64,000 bases of DNA, from positions 32,485,339 through 32,549,338 of the forward strand of contig NC_053149.1 of assembly GCF_016808335.1 (NCBI RefSeq). Reading direction: 5' to 3'. Shown piece after piece: positions 23,409-36,000 of the stretch (position 1 is its first letter; every line of letters starts with the position of its first letter). Position numbers and translations under genes: made by a program. The notes under the pieces are model-generated. The model was not told where the DNA came from. It saw only the letters and a list, made by a program, of their open reading frames with translations, and searched no databases. The DNA is from Panicum virgatum (taxonomy: Eukaryota; Streptophyta; Magnoliopsida; Poales; Poaceae).

Positions 23409-26400
23409 CACCTCAGGTGTTAGCACCTTTAAATCCAATCAATGTACCTTAGTTAAAGTTAAAAGAAAAATTTGAGAAATTAATTTAAAGAGAAAGGATC
23501 AAATAAAAGACAAATCATACAAAAGAAATTAAAGGAAAAAGAAAAAAAAGAAGTGAAAAGCTACTCAAAATTTAATTCAAAAATGTGCACAAAATTTTTG
23601 TTGGCTCATGAGAGGTGTTTCAATTGACATGTGCTCAATTGAACTTCAGCCAAAATCAAGTCAAAAACTGAATAAAACTAAAGTCCTTTTGTGCAAATAT
23701 GCAAATGTGCCAATAGTTCAAAATGTGATTTTCAAATGAAAATTTGCATAACACAAAAGTTGTAGATCTTGAAAAGTTATGCAAAAGTGGTATTCAACAC
23801 TTTTCCTTTTGAGCCCTCCAAATAGGAGAAAATTTTAGCTTACCGAGAGGTCCCTGGAAATTTCAGAAATCACAAAAGAGCCCCCATCTCCATCTCTCTC
23901 TCTCCCGGTGCTCTGTTTTCCCGCCGCCCGCCGTACGCCGCCGGTGGACTTCGTCCACCGCGCGCCCGCGGCCAAATGGACCCGGGGAAACCGTTTAGCG
24001 CCACCTGGCCTGCCCCTTGGCACCTCCTCGCGTGCACACGCGTCTCAGACCCCTTCCCGAGCCGCCACGATACCCCCGGCCGGCGCAGCGCCGCTGCAGC
24101 TCCGCCCGTTCGCCGTCGAGTCGCCCGGGCCAAATCGACCGCCCCCAGTTCCCCCATTCCTCACCCAGGAGCCCTTTGGCCTATAAAGACTCCCAGAACC
24201 CCCGCAGTCGCGCCCTTCTTCCCCTTCTTCCTCCTCCCGCCGCTCCGCCATGGCCGCCGAGATCCAGCTCGCGCGGACCGGCTAGCCCAGCCCCACATTG
24301 CCCCCTCCGACCACCGCAACAGCTTCGCCACCTCCCAGTTACGCTCCACGCGCGCAGAATCGAACCCAAACCCCCTCCTGACGCCGTTCCCCTTTCGCGC
24401 CGCCGCCGGCGAGCTCGGGCTCACCGCGGACCGGCCAGCTCCGGGGAAGACCGAGCCCGATAGCTACCCCAGAAGCATCCACGAGCTCACGCGGTGCTCG
24501 TGCGCGCCTTGTTCCCCTACCCCAAGCCCTCCTTCGCCTCCAGCGCCGGCGAACCGAACAACCGACCCGCCATCAACGCCGACGAGCTTGAACCTGTGCT
24601 CCAATCGCTCGAACGTCGACCAGGGTAGGTGTTCCTCGATCCTTTCTTCCCCACGCGCCTCCCCGTGGCAGCCCCGGTAAGCCCTGCACCGCAGAACACC
24701 ACCGGCAAGATGCCACGGCGGAGAAGGCCGGCGAAGGACCCGGTTGTAATTTCTTTTTTTCGTTCAAGGCTGTCTCTGCAAGTTTTACAATGTATACCAG
24801 TGAACTTCTAAAATGCGAAACAAATCACAGAAAAATCAAAAAAATGCAAACTCAACTGATCTGGAATCCTGGTAACAAAATCTACAAATTTTGTAACATT
24901 CACATTTGCAGAAACTCAACCGAAATTAATCTATGGAAAAGATTGAGAAAATCACCTGATGCATGTTCATGAAGTTCTGCTCATCAGATGACCTTGATTT
25001 TTGGATATGTTATAACTAATGGGATGCTAAGATCACAGTAAAAAGATGAGACTAAACCAAAACAGTTATCAGGTTAGAACAATCAAGATTCTCTAATCGG
25101 TGGTTAGCATTCTCGATTTAATTCTGGAAAATATGTACATGAACTTGCTCTGAAAATTTTACTACAGTCTTGTGCCACTGAATCCCTGTAAGTCTCTAAA
25201 TTTCAAATTAATTAGAGTTCATTTGCTATATACCATGATTTATGCTTGTTTAATCAACTTAATTCCTCATATATAGTTGTTATGCTCGGAAAAATCCATA
25301 TTTATTTCTGGAGTCTCTTTTTAGCTCTGTGTCCCTATATAAAAATTTTGAGCTGCATTTTCTGAGTTTTTCCTTGGTGAATAATCATGCTTAGTATCTT
25401 AGAGCTAGATTTACTATTTTTGTTCTGAGAAATCTACAATGTTTCTGATCTTTATTTTTGGGCATGATCTTGCTTAGAGTATGTTCTACCCTTGATAAAA
25501 AGTTCAGATGCAATGCTGGTCAAATACATATTGAGAAAATTATGCAAACTCATGTTAAGTTAACTGAATAACTAATTTAATATAGTGATTTAAATCTTGA
25601 AAAATTTTCTGGAGTATGTTTAACTCAGTACTAGTCTCTGGTAAAAATTTGAGAACCAAATCCTTAGTACAACTTTCTGTAGATTTAATCTTTGTTAATG
25701 GCTTGCCGTTTTTAATCTTTTTATCACCTCTGCTATATAAGTGTATAAAATCTGGAAAAATTTCAGTACTGAGTGTATGCTTTGAAGTTGCTTGCATAAA
25801 ATTTGTAGCATCAGAATCCATGTGGAACATTCTGTACAAAAATATGAAGTAACTAGAGTAATCCATTTGCATGATTAGTTATAGTTTTTGCTTTATGGTT
25901 AAATGCTGAAATCTATACCATAATTACTTATTTTGAATCTGAGTTACTTTAGTGTTCATCACTAGCTCTTTAGTAGTTGTGATGTTAAGAAATAATGAAA
26001 GCATGTTATGTGTTGAAATTAAAAATGAAAACCCAAAACCCCACTCATTCATGAATAACCATAGTTATGCTTACTACTCTATAAACGATTGCCCATGCAA
26101 TGAAATGTGAAATCGGCACTAAATTAACTTACGTGGACTACAACTTTATCGTGAAGGAAAGAAATTGTTATCCATGAATAACTCATAATCTTGCATTGCA
26201 TATAGAAACGGTTAATCTCGCGGACGGAGACTACGAACTGGTGCCCGCGGACTCTCGTGCGGAGCAGGATATTAATCTGAACTGTACTAACTTGTCTCAA
26301 GACCTGGGCCAAGCCCCCGAAGTTTTTCTGCCTGACAGTGCCCAAGAAGGCAAGCCCCGGAGCATAATCCCACTATTTTTCCGAATTACCATTCTATTAT

Positions 26401-27797
26401 CTATTTACTAATGTATGGTAATAGTTGGTTTTCTGCATATAAGTTCTCTAGGCGTTGATCGAGAACCCTAGATGCATGATCCATAGGAACCTATGTTTGA
26501 TACCGGATCTTTTTATCGACTAGTTGCCATGCTAAATAGGCACGGTAGAAGTCGAGTGGTTCTCTGCCTCTCGCGAGCAATAGGAATTGTACTGACTTTA
26601 TTTCCTGTTGAAATGTAAGGACAACGGGCGGGGTTGTGTAGTTGTGATACCCCGCTGGTATAGTCAAAAATGGCTAAGGTCGAGGTGTGTGGCTCATTTT
26701 GTTAAGCGTTTGAAAGTACTAGCCACATACCGAGAAATATGGTAATCGGTAAGCTTAAGTACCTGATTGGACCGGCGAGTGGAACGATCTCGCACCCTCC
26801 TGATAGAAGTAGGGTTTATTTTATGTCGCGACGTACGGGTGCAGAGTGGTCGGACTCTGTAGTCGGGGAGGGTGTGCCGGATCCACGGACTGGAAAGAAA
26901 GGGGAAAAGTAGCGTGGGCGGGAGCGAAGTCAATCTCCATGCGTGTGGTCTAGGTTCCCCTGGCCAGGTTGAAAGTCGATTCGGAATCGTCCGCCTCTCA
27001 CGGCATGAGATTGCTTAATGATTTCGGTCACATAGAGTAACAAGTGGAACATGATGATGATAATACTGCTGGTTGATTAAATGATTGCTCTACCATGTTT
27101 GTGTAGAGTTGGATGCAAACTTAGAATGGTTAATCTAACTAGAAGATGGCTAAATAAAATCTGAAAATAAGGATCAACATTTAGTGGCGTTTTTGGCAAA
27201 ACAAACCCCACCAACCAAAAAGCCTTGCATGTCTAGTTATCGGACTATGTTATATCCGGTGACGGGTCAGTCTTGCTGAGTATTAGTATACTCAGCCTTG
27301 CTTGTGGCACTGTTTTTCAGGTACTAACTTTGAAGATCTGTTTGCGAGTCTTACTTGGCCTTGTACTCTGCCTCCGGGTTGGTCGGTTGAGTGGGATGGC
27401 CCTTCAGCTAGTGCTAATCACCCTCCCGCTGAGTGACGCATTCGTACGGGCTTTACCGATGCGTCACGTTATTTCGTTAGTTATCTTTTAATGCTTCCGC
27501 TGAACTTTGAGACTTGAATAATTTGAGGAGTTGGAACTCCTTAGTACTTCACTAGCCTGAACATGGTTTGTAATAAATTTTTCTTTCCGCTGCAATCACT
27601 CTGGGATGTATGAAATGGTTTGTGTTGTAATCTCTGGGCTCACCTTCGAGTGAGTGTTGTCTGCTGATCCTGGAATAGCGTGGCTTTTATCGAGGCTTCA
27701 CTCGAGGAACTACCGGTGAGTGCCAAATTGGGTCAGAGTTGCTTAGCAACGAAGATCGGTGCACCCGGGCCCAGTAGTTTTGGGTGGTTCCGCCACA
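23404..27797 (+). repeat. Element Z 3' LTR (4394 bp)
   Basis: Same length as the 5' LTR and nearly identical. It ends GGTTCCGCCACA at 27797, then AGTCC. It contains the second copy of the candidate spliced segment (exon A 26206-26349, exon B 27321-27436). Promoter activity from this LTR would read outward into the coiled-coil exon of the captured gene and then W. Confidence 0.95.
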
Positions 27798-28102
27798 AGT
27801 CCTTAGAGCCCAAAAGTGTCTCTCTGATTGGCTTCACCAAGAGCAAACGATCAAACAAAGAGACGACCTGAAGAATCTTGCGGAAACGACTCGTGGGAAG
27901 ATTGTTTCCCTGACTCAGTCCAAGGCAGATATGGAACAATCTAAGAGAGACTTGGAGGTCAAACGGGAGTGCCTCATCAAAGAACTGGAGCAAATAAACC
28001 AAGAAATTGCCGATGTGGACAACAAATTATCCCAGTTCCATTGGCTCTTCAGCAACTCGAGGCAGAGAAACAAGAGCAAGCTCGCCAGACCTACCAGCTC
28101 CA
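27798..28102 (+). pseudogene. Plant mobile domain gene, exon 7 middle segment (coiled coil)
   Basis: This 300-bp piece (plus the AGTCC duplication at 27798-27802) lies between Z and W. The frame resumes from 11516 once the duplication is discounted. It encodes a strongly heptad-like coiled coil (KADMEQSKRDLEVKRECL, then KELEQINQEIADVDNKL) followed, after a further frame change near 28030, by LALQQLEAEKQEQARQTYQL. Coiled-coil C-termini after an N-terminal mobile domain fit a self-associating protein, but no function is known. Confidence 0.65.
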
Positions 28103-28675
28103 TGTTGGGGAGTGTACCTTTGGTCCGGTCGCCGAAGGTGCGCGAAGTCAGGAAGTCAAGGACTCTAAAGCCGATGCCAACAGCAAGCACGAAGGTGGCC
28201 CGTCTTCGCTTGTCTTTGGGTAGGAAGGCGAAGACAAGACACCAAGAGCACTGAAGCCGACGCCAGGAGCAAGCGCGGAGGTGGCCCGTCTTCGCTATTC
28301 TTCAGTTCGGAACGCGAAGACAGGCGAAGACCGGGCGACGCCAGCATCATGGTAGGGAGTGGTCAGTAGGCCCCGTGGTCTTCGTCAACCAGGGTGAAGA
28401 GGACCGCCTGGGGTCGTAGGCTTTTCTGAGCTGTACCGCACCCACACTGTAATAGGGAAATCACATGTACGTCCGGGAATATTCAAGGAATATGCCCATT
28501 GTAATTGGGTAAAAGAGTAATGATACATGGGAGGCATAACGCCACCTATAAATACCCCCTGTAATGTTCATTGATGGGGGACATTGAATAGAAAGAGAAC
28601 CTTTCCTCCTTGTTTTGCGTGTTCATTCATTACTGTTGTAGTGTCCCTCCGTCCCGGAGACACTCTCCACCAATA
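28103..28675 (+). repeat. Element W 5' LTR (573 bp) with deletion junction at its end
   Basis: Starts TGTTGGGG; TATAAATA at 28547-28554. The expected end CCACCAACA reads CCACCAATA and is followed at once by RT-encoding sequence instead of a PBS. The final bases are therefore probably the edge of a deletion that removed PBS, gag and protease rather than a point change. Because the target duplication is intact, the deletion most likely followed insertion. Confidence 0.85.
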
Positions 28676-31600
28676 GTTTGGCAAGAGGCCGAAGAGGCCT
28701 GGCTTATACAGTTTCTCCGCAACAATCAAGATGTGTTTGCTTGGTCCTCTTCGGATCTGCGAGAGGTCAGTCGAGAAGTCATCGAGCATGAGCTCAGGGT
28801 GAACCTGAAGGCAAAACCAGTCAAGCAGGGCCAAAGGTCAATGTCCGAAGAAAGGCAGAAAGCGGCTCAGGCCGAGGTACAAAAATTGCTGGATGCGGGC
28901 GTCATTTGCGAGGTCCAGTACCCGGAGTGGCTAGCAAAAGTTGTCATGGTACCGAAGAAGAACGGGAAGTGGCGAATGTGCATTGACTTCACAATCTTGA
29001 ACAAGGCGTGCCCGAAGGACGAATAACCACTACCACGAATTGACACCCTGGTCGATGCAACAGCTTGCTCGGAGATGCTCAGTATGTTGGACTGTTTCTC
29101 AGGTTATCACCAGATATTCATGAACAAGGCAGACAAAGAGAAGACCAGTTTCACCACCCCCTTCGGGACATATTGCTACGTGAGAATGCCGGAGGGCCTT
29201 CGCAATGCCGGATGCACTTTCAACAGAATGATCAAAAAAGTATTTGGGGATCAATTGGGGAGAAACATCTCTGCATATGTCGATGACGTGGTTGTAAGAA
29301 GCAAAAATGAGGATCATATTCAAGATCTTTGCGAAACATTTGCGAATCTTCGTCTCCATGGCCTCAAGCTGAACCCAGAGAAAAGTGTCTTCGGCGTTTG
29401 AAGAGGCAAACTATTGGGCTGCATGATCACCGAAAGGGGAATCGAGGCAAACCCGGAGAAGATCGAAGCCATAAGGCAGATGAAGCTGCCTACCACAAGA
29501 AAGGGGGTGCAGAAGTTAACAGGCAGGTTGGCTTCACTGAACAGATTCATCTCGAAGTCAGCAGAGAAGTGCCTCCCATTCTTCAAGGCACTGAAAGGCT
29601 CTGGCAACTTAGAATGGGGCGAAGAGCAGGCGAAGGCCTTCTAAGACCTCAAGCAGTACATTGAGAAATTGGCAGTCATGTCTAGCCCTTCGGAGAAGGA
29701 GTTGCTGTTATACATCTCCACATCAGGTGCAGCCGTAAGTGCTGCTCTCGTCGAAGAGCACGCGATCGAAGGGGCATTGACACAAGTGCCTATATACTTT
29801 GTTTCCGAAGCCCTAAATGGGTCAAAATTTCTATACTCAAAAATGGAGAAGATGGCATATGCGGTGGTCATGGCAGCACGCAAGCTTCGTTACTACATCC
29901 AAAGCCACAAAATCAAGGTTCCAACCTCTTTCCCACTTCGAGACATGTTTGAAAATAGGGAAGCCTCCGGCAGGATAGGCAAATGGGCTACGCAATTAGC
30001 CGAGCACACCATTGACTTCGCCTCCAGATCAGCAATCAAGTCACAGGTCTTGGCAGACTTCATCGCAGACTGGACCCCAGTCGCACCTTCGCAAGAGCAG
30101 CCAAAGATAGAAGCAATATGGCAACTTGAGTGTGATGGGCTTACCAGAGAGACGGAGCAGGAGCTTCAGCAGTCCTGACAGCACCTTCGGGTACGCAACT
30201 GAAGTACGCAGTTAGACTTGACTTCAATGGGTGCACCAACAATGTCGCAGAATACGAAGGCCTTCTGTTGGGTCTTCGCAAAGCAAGAGCGCTGGGCGCA
30301 CGAAGATTAATGATCAGATCTGATTCGGAGTTGATCACAGGCCAAATAAACAAGTCAAACAGGGCTCTCAAGCCAGAATTGGCGAAGTACCTGGCAGCAG
30401 TGCGAAGCATCGAGAAATACTTCCTCGGGTTTAGTATCCGCAGTTTCTCCAGAACGAAGAATAAGCAAGCTGATCAACTGGCGAAGGCAGCAGTGCAATT
30501 CGATCCATTACCGCCAGAGGTATTCTTCGAAACATTAAAATAGGCCTCTGTCAATTGTGCCGAAGAACCAGCCAAATTCGTCAACGCCATAACCAGCAAA
30601 GACTAGAGGGCCACCATAATGGCCTATCTTCGCGGACACTTCGTCCCGGAGGATGAGAAGGAAGAGAAGAGAATGGCACTTCGGGCCAGGAATTACAGAA
30701 TCATAGGCAAAGAGTTATACCGAGGGGGAGTCTGCGCACCACTCCTAAAGTGCATCTCACGCGAAGAGGGCAAACAGCTGCTTGAAGAGATACATATAGG
30801 GATGTGTTCTTCGCACATCGCAACGAGGACCCTGGTCGGCAAAGCTTTCCGCGAAGATTTTATTGGCCATCGGCTATGGCGGACGCTGACGATGTGGTTC
30901 GCACATGTCCAAATTGCCAAAGGCATGCCCCATTCAGCAAATTCCCACCCAACGAGGTGCAGCTACTGCCTCCGGTATGGCCCCTCGCACGATGGGGCAT
31001 TGATATTGTTGGACCATTGCCTACAGCTCCAGGAAACTACAAGTACACGGCTGTGGCGGTAGAGTACTTCTCCAAATGGGTCGAGGCCAAGGCACTCAGG
31101 GATATCACAGCAGGAGCCCTAGTAAAATTCTTTTGGCAGAACATCGTCTGTTGCTTTAGGGTTCCGAAGGAGGTTACAGTGGACAATGGCAAGCAGTTTG
31201 ACTGCGCAACTTTCCAGCAGTTCACCACTCAACTTGGCACCAACTTATGCTTCGCTTCGGTCTACCACCCGCAGTCCAACGGCGTGGTGGAAAGGGCCAA
31301 CGTCATCATCTTCGCAGGCATCAAGAAAAACATCACTGAGTTGCCGAAGGGGAAATGGGCAGATGAGCTGCCGAGGGTCATATGGTCTCATAACACAACA
31401 GAGTCCAGGACCACGAAGTTCACCCTTTTCAAGCTTCTATATGGCGAAGAATCCGTAACATCCGAGGAAATCAAACTAAAATCCTGGAGAACAGCCGAAG
31501 GGGCAGAAATCATCGAAGAAGACATCAAGCCCTCAATTGACACAATCGAAGCTGGCAAGATACAAGCAGCAATCAACTTGGGAAGATATCAAGAGGAAAC

Positions 31601-31829
31601 ACGAAGGTGGAAGAATAAGAAAGTGAAGAATAGAAACATCAAAGAGGGTGACTTAGTGCTTCGAAGAATACCAAAGGCCAAGCAAAAGGGCAAGATGCAC
31701 AGCAAGTGGGAAGGCCCATTCATCGTCGCTTATATGGCAAGGCCAGAGGCCTGCAGGCTCTGCACGCTAGAAGGAACCGAAGACCCTAATTCATGGAACA
31801 AGGACATGCTACAAAAATACTACGTGTAG
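28676..31829 (+). pseudogene. Element W pol: RT - RNase H - integrase, broken
   Basis: RT starts in the usual lead-in (FLRNNQDVFAWSSSDL), has VPKKNGKWRMCIDF and the active-site box AYVDDVVVRSK, then RNase H (LLLYISTSGAAVSAALVEE, YEGLLLGLRKARALGA region). Integrase follows, with its zinc region broken by a frameshift near 30840, a CPNCQRH motif, and a core with GIDIVGPL, VDNGKQF and NGVVERAN, so the D-D-E residues remain. The C-terminus ends WNKDMLQKYYV and TAG at 31829, without a chromodomain, which fits the Tat lineage. In-frame stops occur near 29025, 29400, 29642, 30176, 30541 and 30604. The last third (30804-31829) is open. It cannot make an active enzyme. Confidence 0.9.
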
Positions 31830-32236
31830 GAAATGTGTAAAAGCCACCCGAGGAAAATAACCGAAGGGGCTTGTAGGGCAAATTCTTTTTGCATTTTTTT
31901 CCTTTTTCTCATGTGTAAATCCGCACAATGTACCGAAGGGCCCGTACTCTTTTCCTCATGGGGGGAGCTTTCGAGTGTCCACTCGGGCGCCGAAGGTGTG
32001 AGGTTCTTAACGAGGCGGGACCATATGTAACCCCTTGTGAAATATAAACAAGGCCCCCACAAAAGAGTAGAAGGAACAGCCATGCTGCAAAGGCGCCGAA
32101 GCGTCTATCCCTCTTCGTCAAAGCGAAGAGGGGAGTCATCGGCGCGAAGTACAAGCCATAACACTTGAAAGAAGTAAGCACGAGGTGCAACCCCGATTAA
32201 GGGCTTCGCTCCTCTTAGCTTCACTTCCAAAGAAAC
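31830..32236 (+). other. Non-coding stretch after W pol
   Basis: No gene is visible. CCGAAG words recur every 40-60 bp, and the stretch leads into the tandem array. Confidence 0.6.
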
Positions 32237-32735
32237 TAACAAAATCCCGTCGCATGAAAGTGAAGGGTGGAAAGTCCTGTCATGCGAAAGCCGAAGGCTA
32301 GGCACGAACCCCTCCGGTTAAAGAGCCGAAGGTCCCCTAACAAAATCCTGTCCCATGAAAGCGAAGGGTGGAAAGTCCTGTCGTGCGAAAGCCGAAGGCT
32401 AGGCGCGAACCTCTCCGGTTAAAGAGCCGAAGGTCCCTAACAAAATCCCGTCGCATGAAAACGAAGGGTGGAAAGTCCTGTCGTGTGAAAGCCGAAGGCT
32501 AGGCGCGAACCTCTCCGGTTAAAGAGCCGAAGGTCCCGTAACAAAATCCCGTCGCATGAAAGCGAAGGGTGGAAAGTCCTGTCGTGCGAAAGCCGAAGGC
32601 TAGGCGCGAACCTCTCCAGTTAAAGAGACGAAGGTCCCCTAACAAAATCCCGTCGCATAAAAGCGAAGGGTGGAAAGTTCTGTCGTGCGAAAGCCAAAGG
32701 CTAATCGTGAACCTGTCCGGCAAAAGAGCCGAAGA
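32237..32735. repeat. Tandem array, five copies of an about 101-bp unit
   Basis: Units begin AACAAAATCCCGTCGCATG near 32237, 32339, 32439, 32540 and 32641. Each contains GCGAAGGGTGGAAAGTCCTG, GCCGAAGGCTAGG and GGTTAAAGAGCCGAAGGTCC. The fifth copy is the most diverged. It lies between pol and the antisense gene of W, a position where Tat elements often carry tandem repeats. Confidence 0.93.
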
Positions 32736-33078
32736 AACCTGTGCAAGCCCTCACGAGCAAAGCCGAAGGCAAAGGCATGCATAATTAAAACAAGAGGCCG
32801 GAGGGGCTAAAACACGTTTCACAGTCATCATCCCCGCCAGTCGAGCGAAGGGGGGGTGGCGCTTCGCAAAACAAGAAACATGCACGACACCGGTGAAGAT
32901 GAACGAACAAAAAGGCATTTGTAACCTCGCCCGCGCAAAGGCGGGGTGGTGCTTCGCAGAATATATTTGTGCACAGTCGAAGGATAAATGCCAAAAAATT
33001 ACATAATTTATTACACACAAAGTACATGTTTATTACACCACGAAGATACACTTCACGCGAAGGCGTCCAAGAAATAAA
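32736..33078. other. Non-coding stretch between the W array and the antisense gene
   Basis: No coding frame is supported. Two short related blocks (GGGGTGGCGCTTCGCA near 32855 and GCGGGGTGGTGCTTCGCAGA near 32940) look like remnants of another repeat; a third relative occurs at 36945. Confidence 0.5.
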
Positions 33079-36000
33079 TTACATAGTTACATCCGAGGCC
33101 TCTTCCTCGAAGACTAGGCGGCCCACCTCAGATATGATTTCCCGGACCGCCACATCTATTATTTCTTCGGCTGTCTGTCGAAGAAATGATTCGAAGTCGT
33201 CCACTGAAACTGAGAGAAACACAAATTAACTAGAGCTCTCGTCGAAGATGGCTTTGTGTCGGTACATAAATTCATGAGGCGACATGGGCTCTTCGTCCAC
33301 CGGCTCCGGCTTCGGCTCACGGAGACCGGCGGGAGCACTGTATGGCCTATCGGTATTGAGAATCCATTTTATTTTGCGATGAAGCGCACGGTCAGCAAGG
33401 ATCTTCGCGTGTTTTTTCGGATCACGCTGAAATTCGGAAAAAAAAACACTTCGTATCGGCGTTCCGAAGGTCGTAAACACGCACCCTATCCGCCCAAAAT
33501 TCTTCAAATGAAACCGAAGGGTAACGAATATGGAACTTCGCCCAGGACGCACCAGCGACATAGAAATCCCCTCGATTGAGCTTGCGAGGAAGCACGCCTT
33601 CGGTCACCTGCGCAGGGGCCAACGCAGGGTCTTGTGTAGGCACCGAAGGTGTTAGCTTACAAAAGTAATAATTACAACCAGAAGACCCCTATACAACAGC
33701 CTACAACGACCCTCACACATCGCCAGCCGAAGGACGAGAAGAGGACGCCCTTGTCCAGTCTTCGGGCGCCAGGGCACCGTCAGTAGCATCGCGGCCGCTT
33801 TCGCCATTTGCACCCTCGCCACCAGGTCCTTCTTCGACAGTCACAAATTCTTTGAGGATGGGCTCCGCGATGGCATCAGCCTTGGCCTAGAGCTGAATGA
33901 TGCCAACCAGAAGTCAGCGGGTTTTTTCGTAATAAAGAAGGTTTCATAATAAAGAGAAGCGCAGACAACCTAGGGCTTCATCCGCTCGACTTCATGTCGT
34001 ACAAGGGCACAACCTTCGCCCTTGAAGAAATGCTCCATGAAGTTAATGGCGATGTTTTTTTGCCAAAGCCGGTAGCGTCTCCGGGCAAACAGTTTCCACG
34101 CCCTGCCAGCGGAAGGATGAGTCACGAAATGAACAAAGTTGAGCCTTCGTCACTTTGCTAGTCTGTCCAGCTTCGGAGAAAAACGACCGTACACTGCAGC
34201 ACTGGGAGTACGGACGGCGACCATGGCGCTGATATCTTCATGGAAATGCGCCTCGGCGTCCAGCATAGCGACACAAGCACGAAGCCACTGGAAAAAGGAG
34301 CCTAGGCCAACTGTGTCGGTGCCCTCCGGAAACATATCCGGAGCCACAAGCCCATACCTAGCGAGGAGGTCAGGAAGCTCTTCCTGCAACTTCTCCGAGC
34401 CGGTCTTTATAGCCTCTTTGAAGGTGCGGAGCCATTTTTGCATCAAATCTCGACGTTTGTCAGTGTCTTCAGCAAGCAACTTGGCGGCCCTCGCTGCGTC
34501 CTCCTCCTTCACCGCCCGATCAGTAGACGCAAGCAGCTCCGTGGTAAGAGTCGCCTTCTCCTCAGCAGATCTATCGAGGCACATTTGCAGCTCCGCTTTC
34601 TCCTTTTCCAGGGAGGCCACCTTCGCCTCCAGGTCAGCAAGAACAACTTTTGAGCTGTCCTCAGCCGCCAACTGCTGGGCAGCACAGCGCGCAGCCATGA
34701 AGGCCTTCAGCGACAAGTCTTGGGCGATCTCTAGGATGTTACTTAGTCCGCTCCCCATCAAATATTTTTCCATGAGGTGGAAGCAGAAGGAGTCCCCCGC
34801 TGCTGCTAAAAGCCCACGTTCGCGGTCCCGGCTCTCAAAACGAAGAGATTTGACAATGTTCCTGCCGAGGCACACAGCAGTGGTCTTCGCACCGAGTTCC
34901 ACAGCAGCAGCTTCAGGATTAGCGTCACAAATGAAGAAGCTACTGCTATCCGACGAACTGCTTGACCCTTCGCTGCCACTCCCTTTCGTCCCGGAGGAGG
35001 AGGCGGACTTCTCGGCCGAGTGTGATGCTTTGGTGTCTTTCCCGGAAGGCACTTCGGCTTCTTTGCCGGAGGTAGGGGCTCCACGCGGGAGAGACGAGCG
35101 GCGGGGGGAGTCGACCACGATGTTGACCTCCTCGACGTCGCCCTCATCTTCGCTCTCTAGGGCGGTGCTGAACTCAAGCTCCAGGCCAAGATGGACCGCC
35201 CTTAGTGTTACCGCCACCTGTGGAATGCCGAAAGGTGTTGCCTCAGTAGGCGGATGGTTGCTGTCTTTGCTCCCGCCATCCTCAGATTCCCCTTTGCTCC
35301 GAAGGGGTGACTGATGCAGGATGTCATCCAGGATCCGGCTTCTCTTCGTCGGGGCTGCCAAAGAGGACGCCCGCTTCCTCTTTGTCTTTTCCAAGGCCTT
35401 TGCTTTCCCCGAGGCATGTGCAGGGGTGGCGTCCTGGCCCTCTTCAAGTTTTACCTCGGCCGCCCGCTGAGGAGCGGCGAGGCCCAAGGCATGAAATACC
35501 CAATTCCGGCGGACTCCACTGAGTTGAGCCACCAAGGCCTTGTATTCGTCCCTCGAAACCGATCTGACCATCTCGTCGGCCCGGCTCTCGATAACGGCAG
35601 GATCTACCCTTGCATCACCGAAGAGGCACAAACCATCAGCAATGTAGCGGACAGCACATCTTATCAAGAACCCAAGCACAAGAACTTACGATCGGCCCGA
35701 AGGCTGAAGACGGCCGCGAAATCAGGCACTGGAATACCTTCGATCCAGCGGTCCTCGGCTAGCCAGCTAGAGATGTCCCACCCAACTCTGACGGGGAAAC
35801 AACCGCATGAGACAATCTCTTCGATGACATCACGCATGCTGAAAGTCTTGGACAATTTCCGGAGCAGGGCGAGCAAAGGCCATTCTTCAGCGCGGACATG
35901 ACAGGCGACTTTCGGCACCTCGCCAAGGGCAGGAACGTGGTCGATGATGAGGGGATGGGTCTTCGTGATGGGATCTAGTGTCACCTTGTGATAGAACCAG

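Larger units (their letters stand above)
11517..27797 (+). mobile_element. Element Z: full-length, apparently intact Tekay/Del-like chromovirus (16,281 bp)
   Basis: Two 4394-bp LTRs flank a PBS, ORF0, an intact gag-pol and a PPT. The target duplication AGTCC is perfect (11512-11516 and 27798-27802). I counted about eight mismatches between the LTRs by eye (for example near 11953, 13330, 13489, 14507, 15047, 15573, 15768 and 15867), about 0.2%. With a commonly assumed grass rate of 1.3e-8 per site per year that is of the order of 70,000 years. LTRs make up more than half of the element. It inserted into the last exon of the antisense gene of X. Confidence 0.95.

Noticed and set aside
34139..35314. 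391-residue plus-strand frame in W
   Set aside because: Shadow of the minus-strand coiled-coil and Ser-rich segment, low-complexity protein.
35608..35690. Intron between the two large blocks of the W antisense gene
   Set aside because: GTAAGT is a fine donor, but every nearby AG breaks the phase. A one-base frameshift explains the data equally well, so no intron is claimed.
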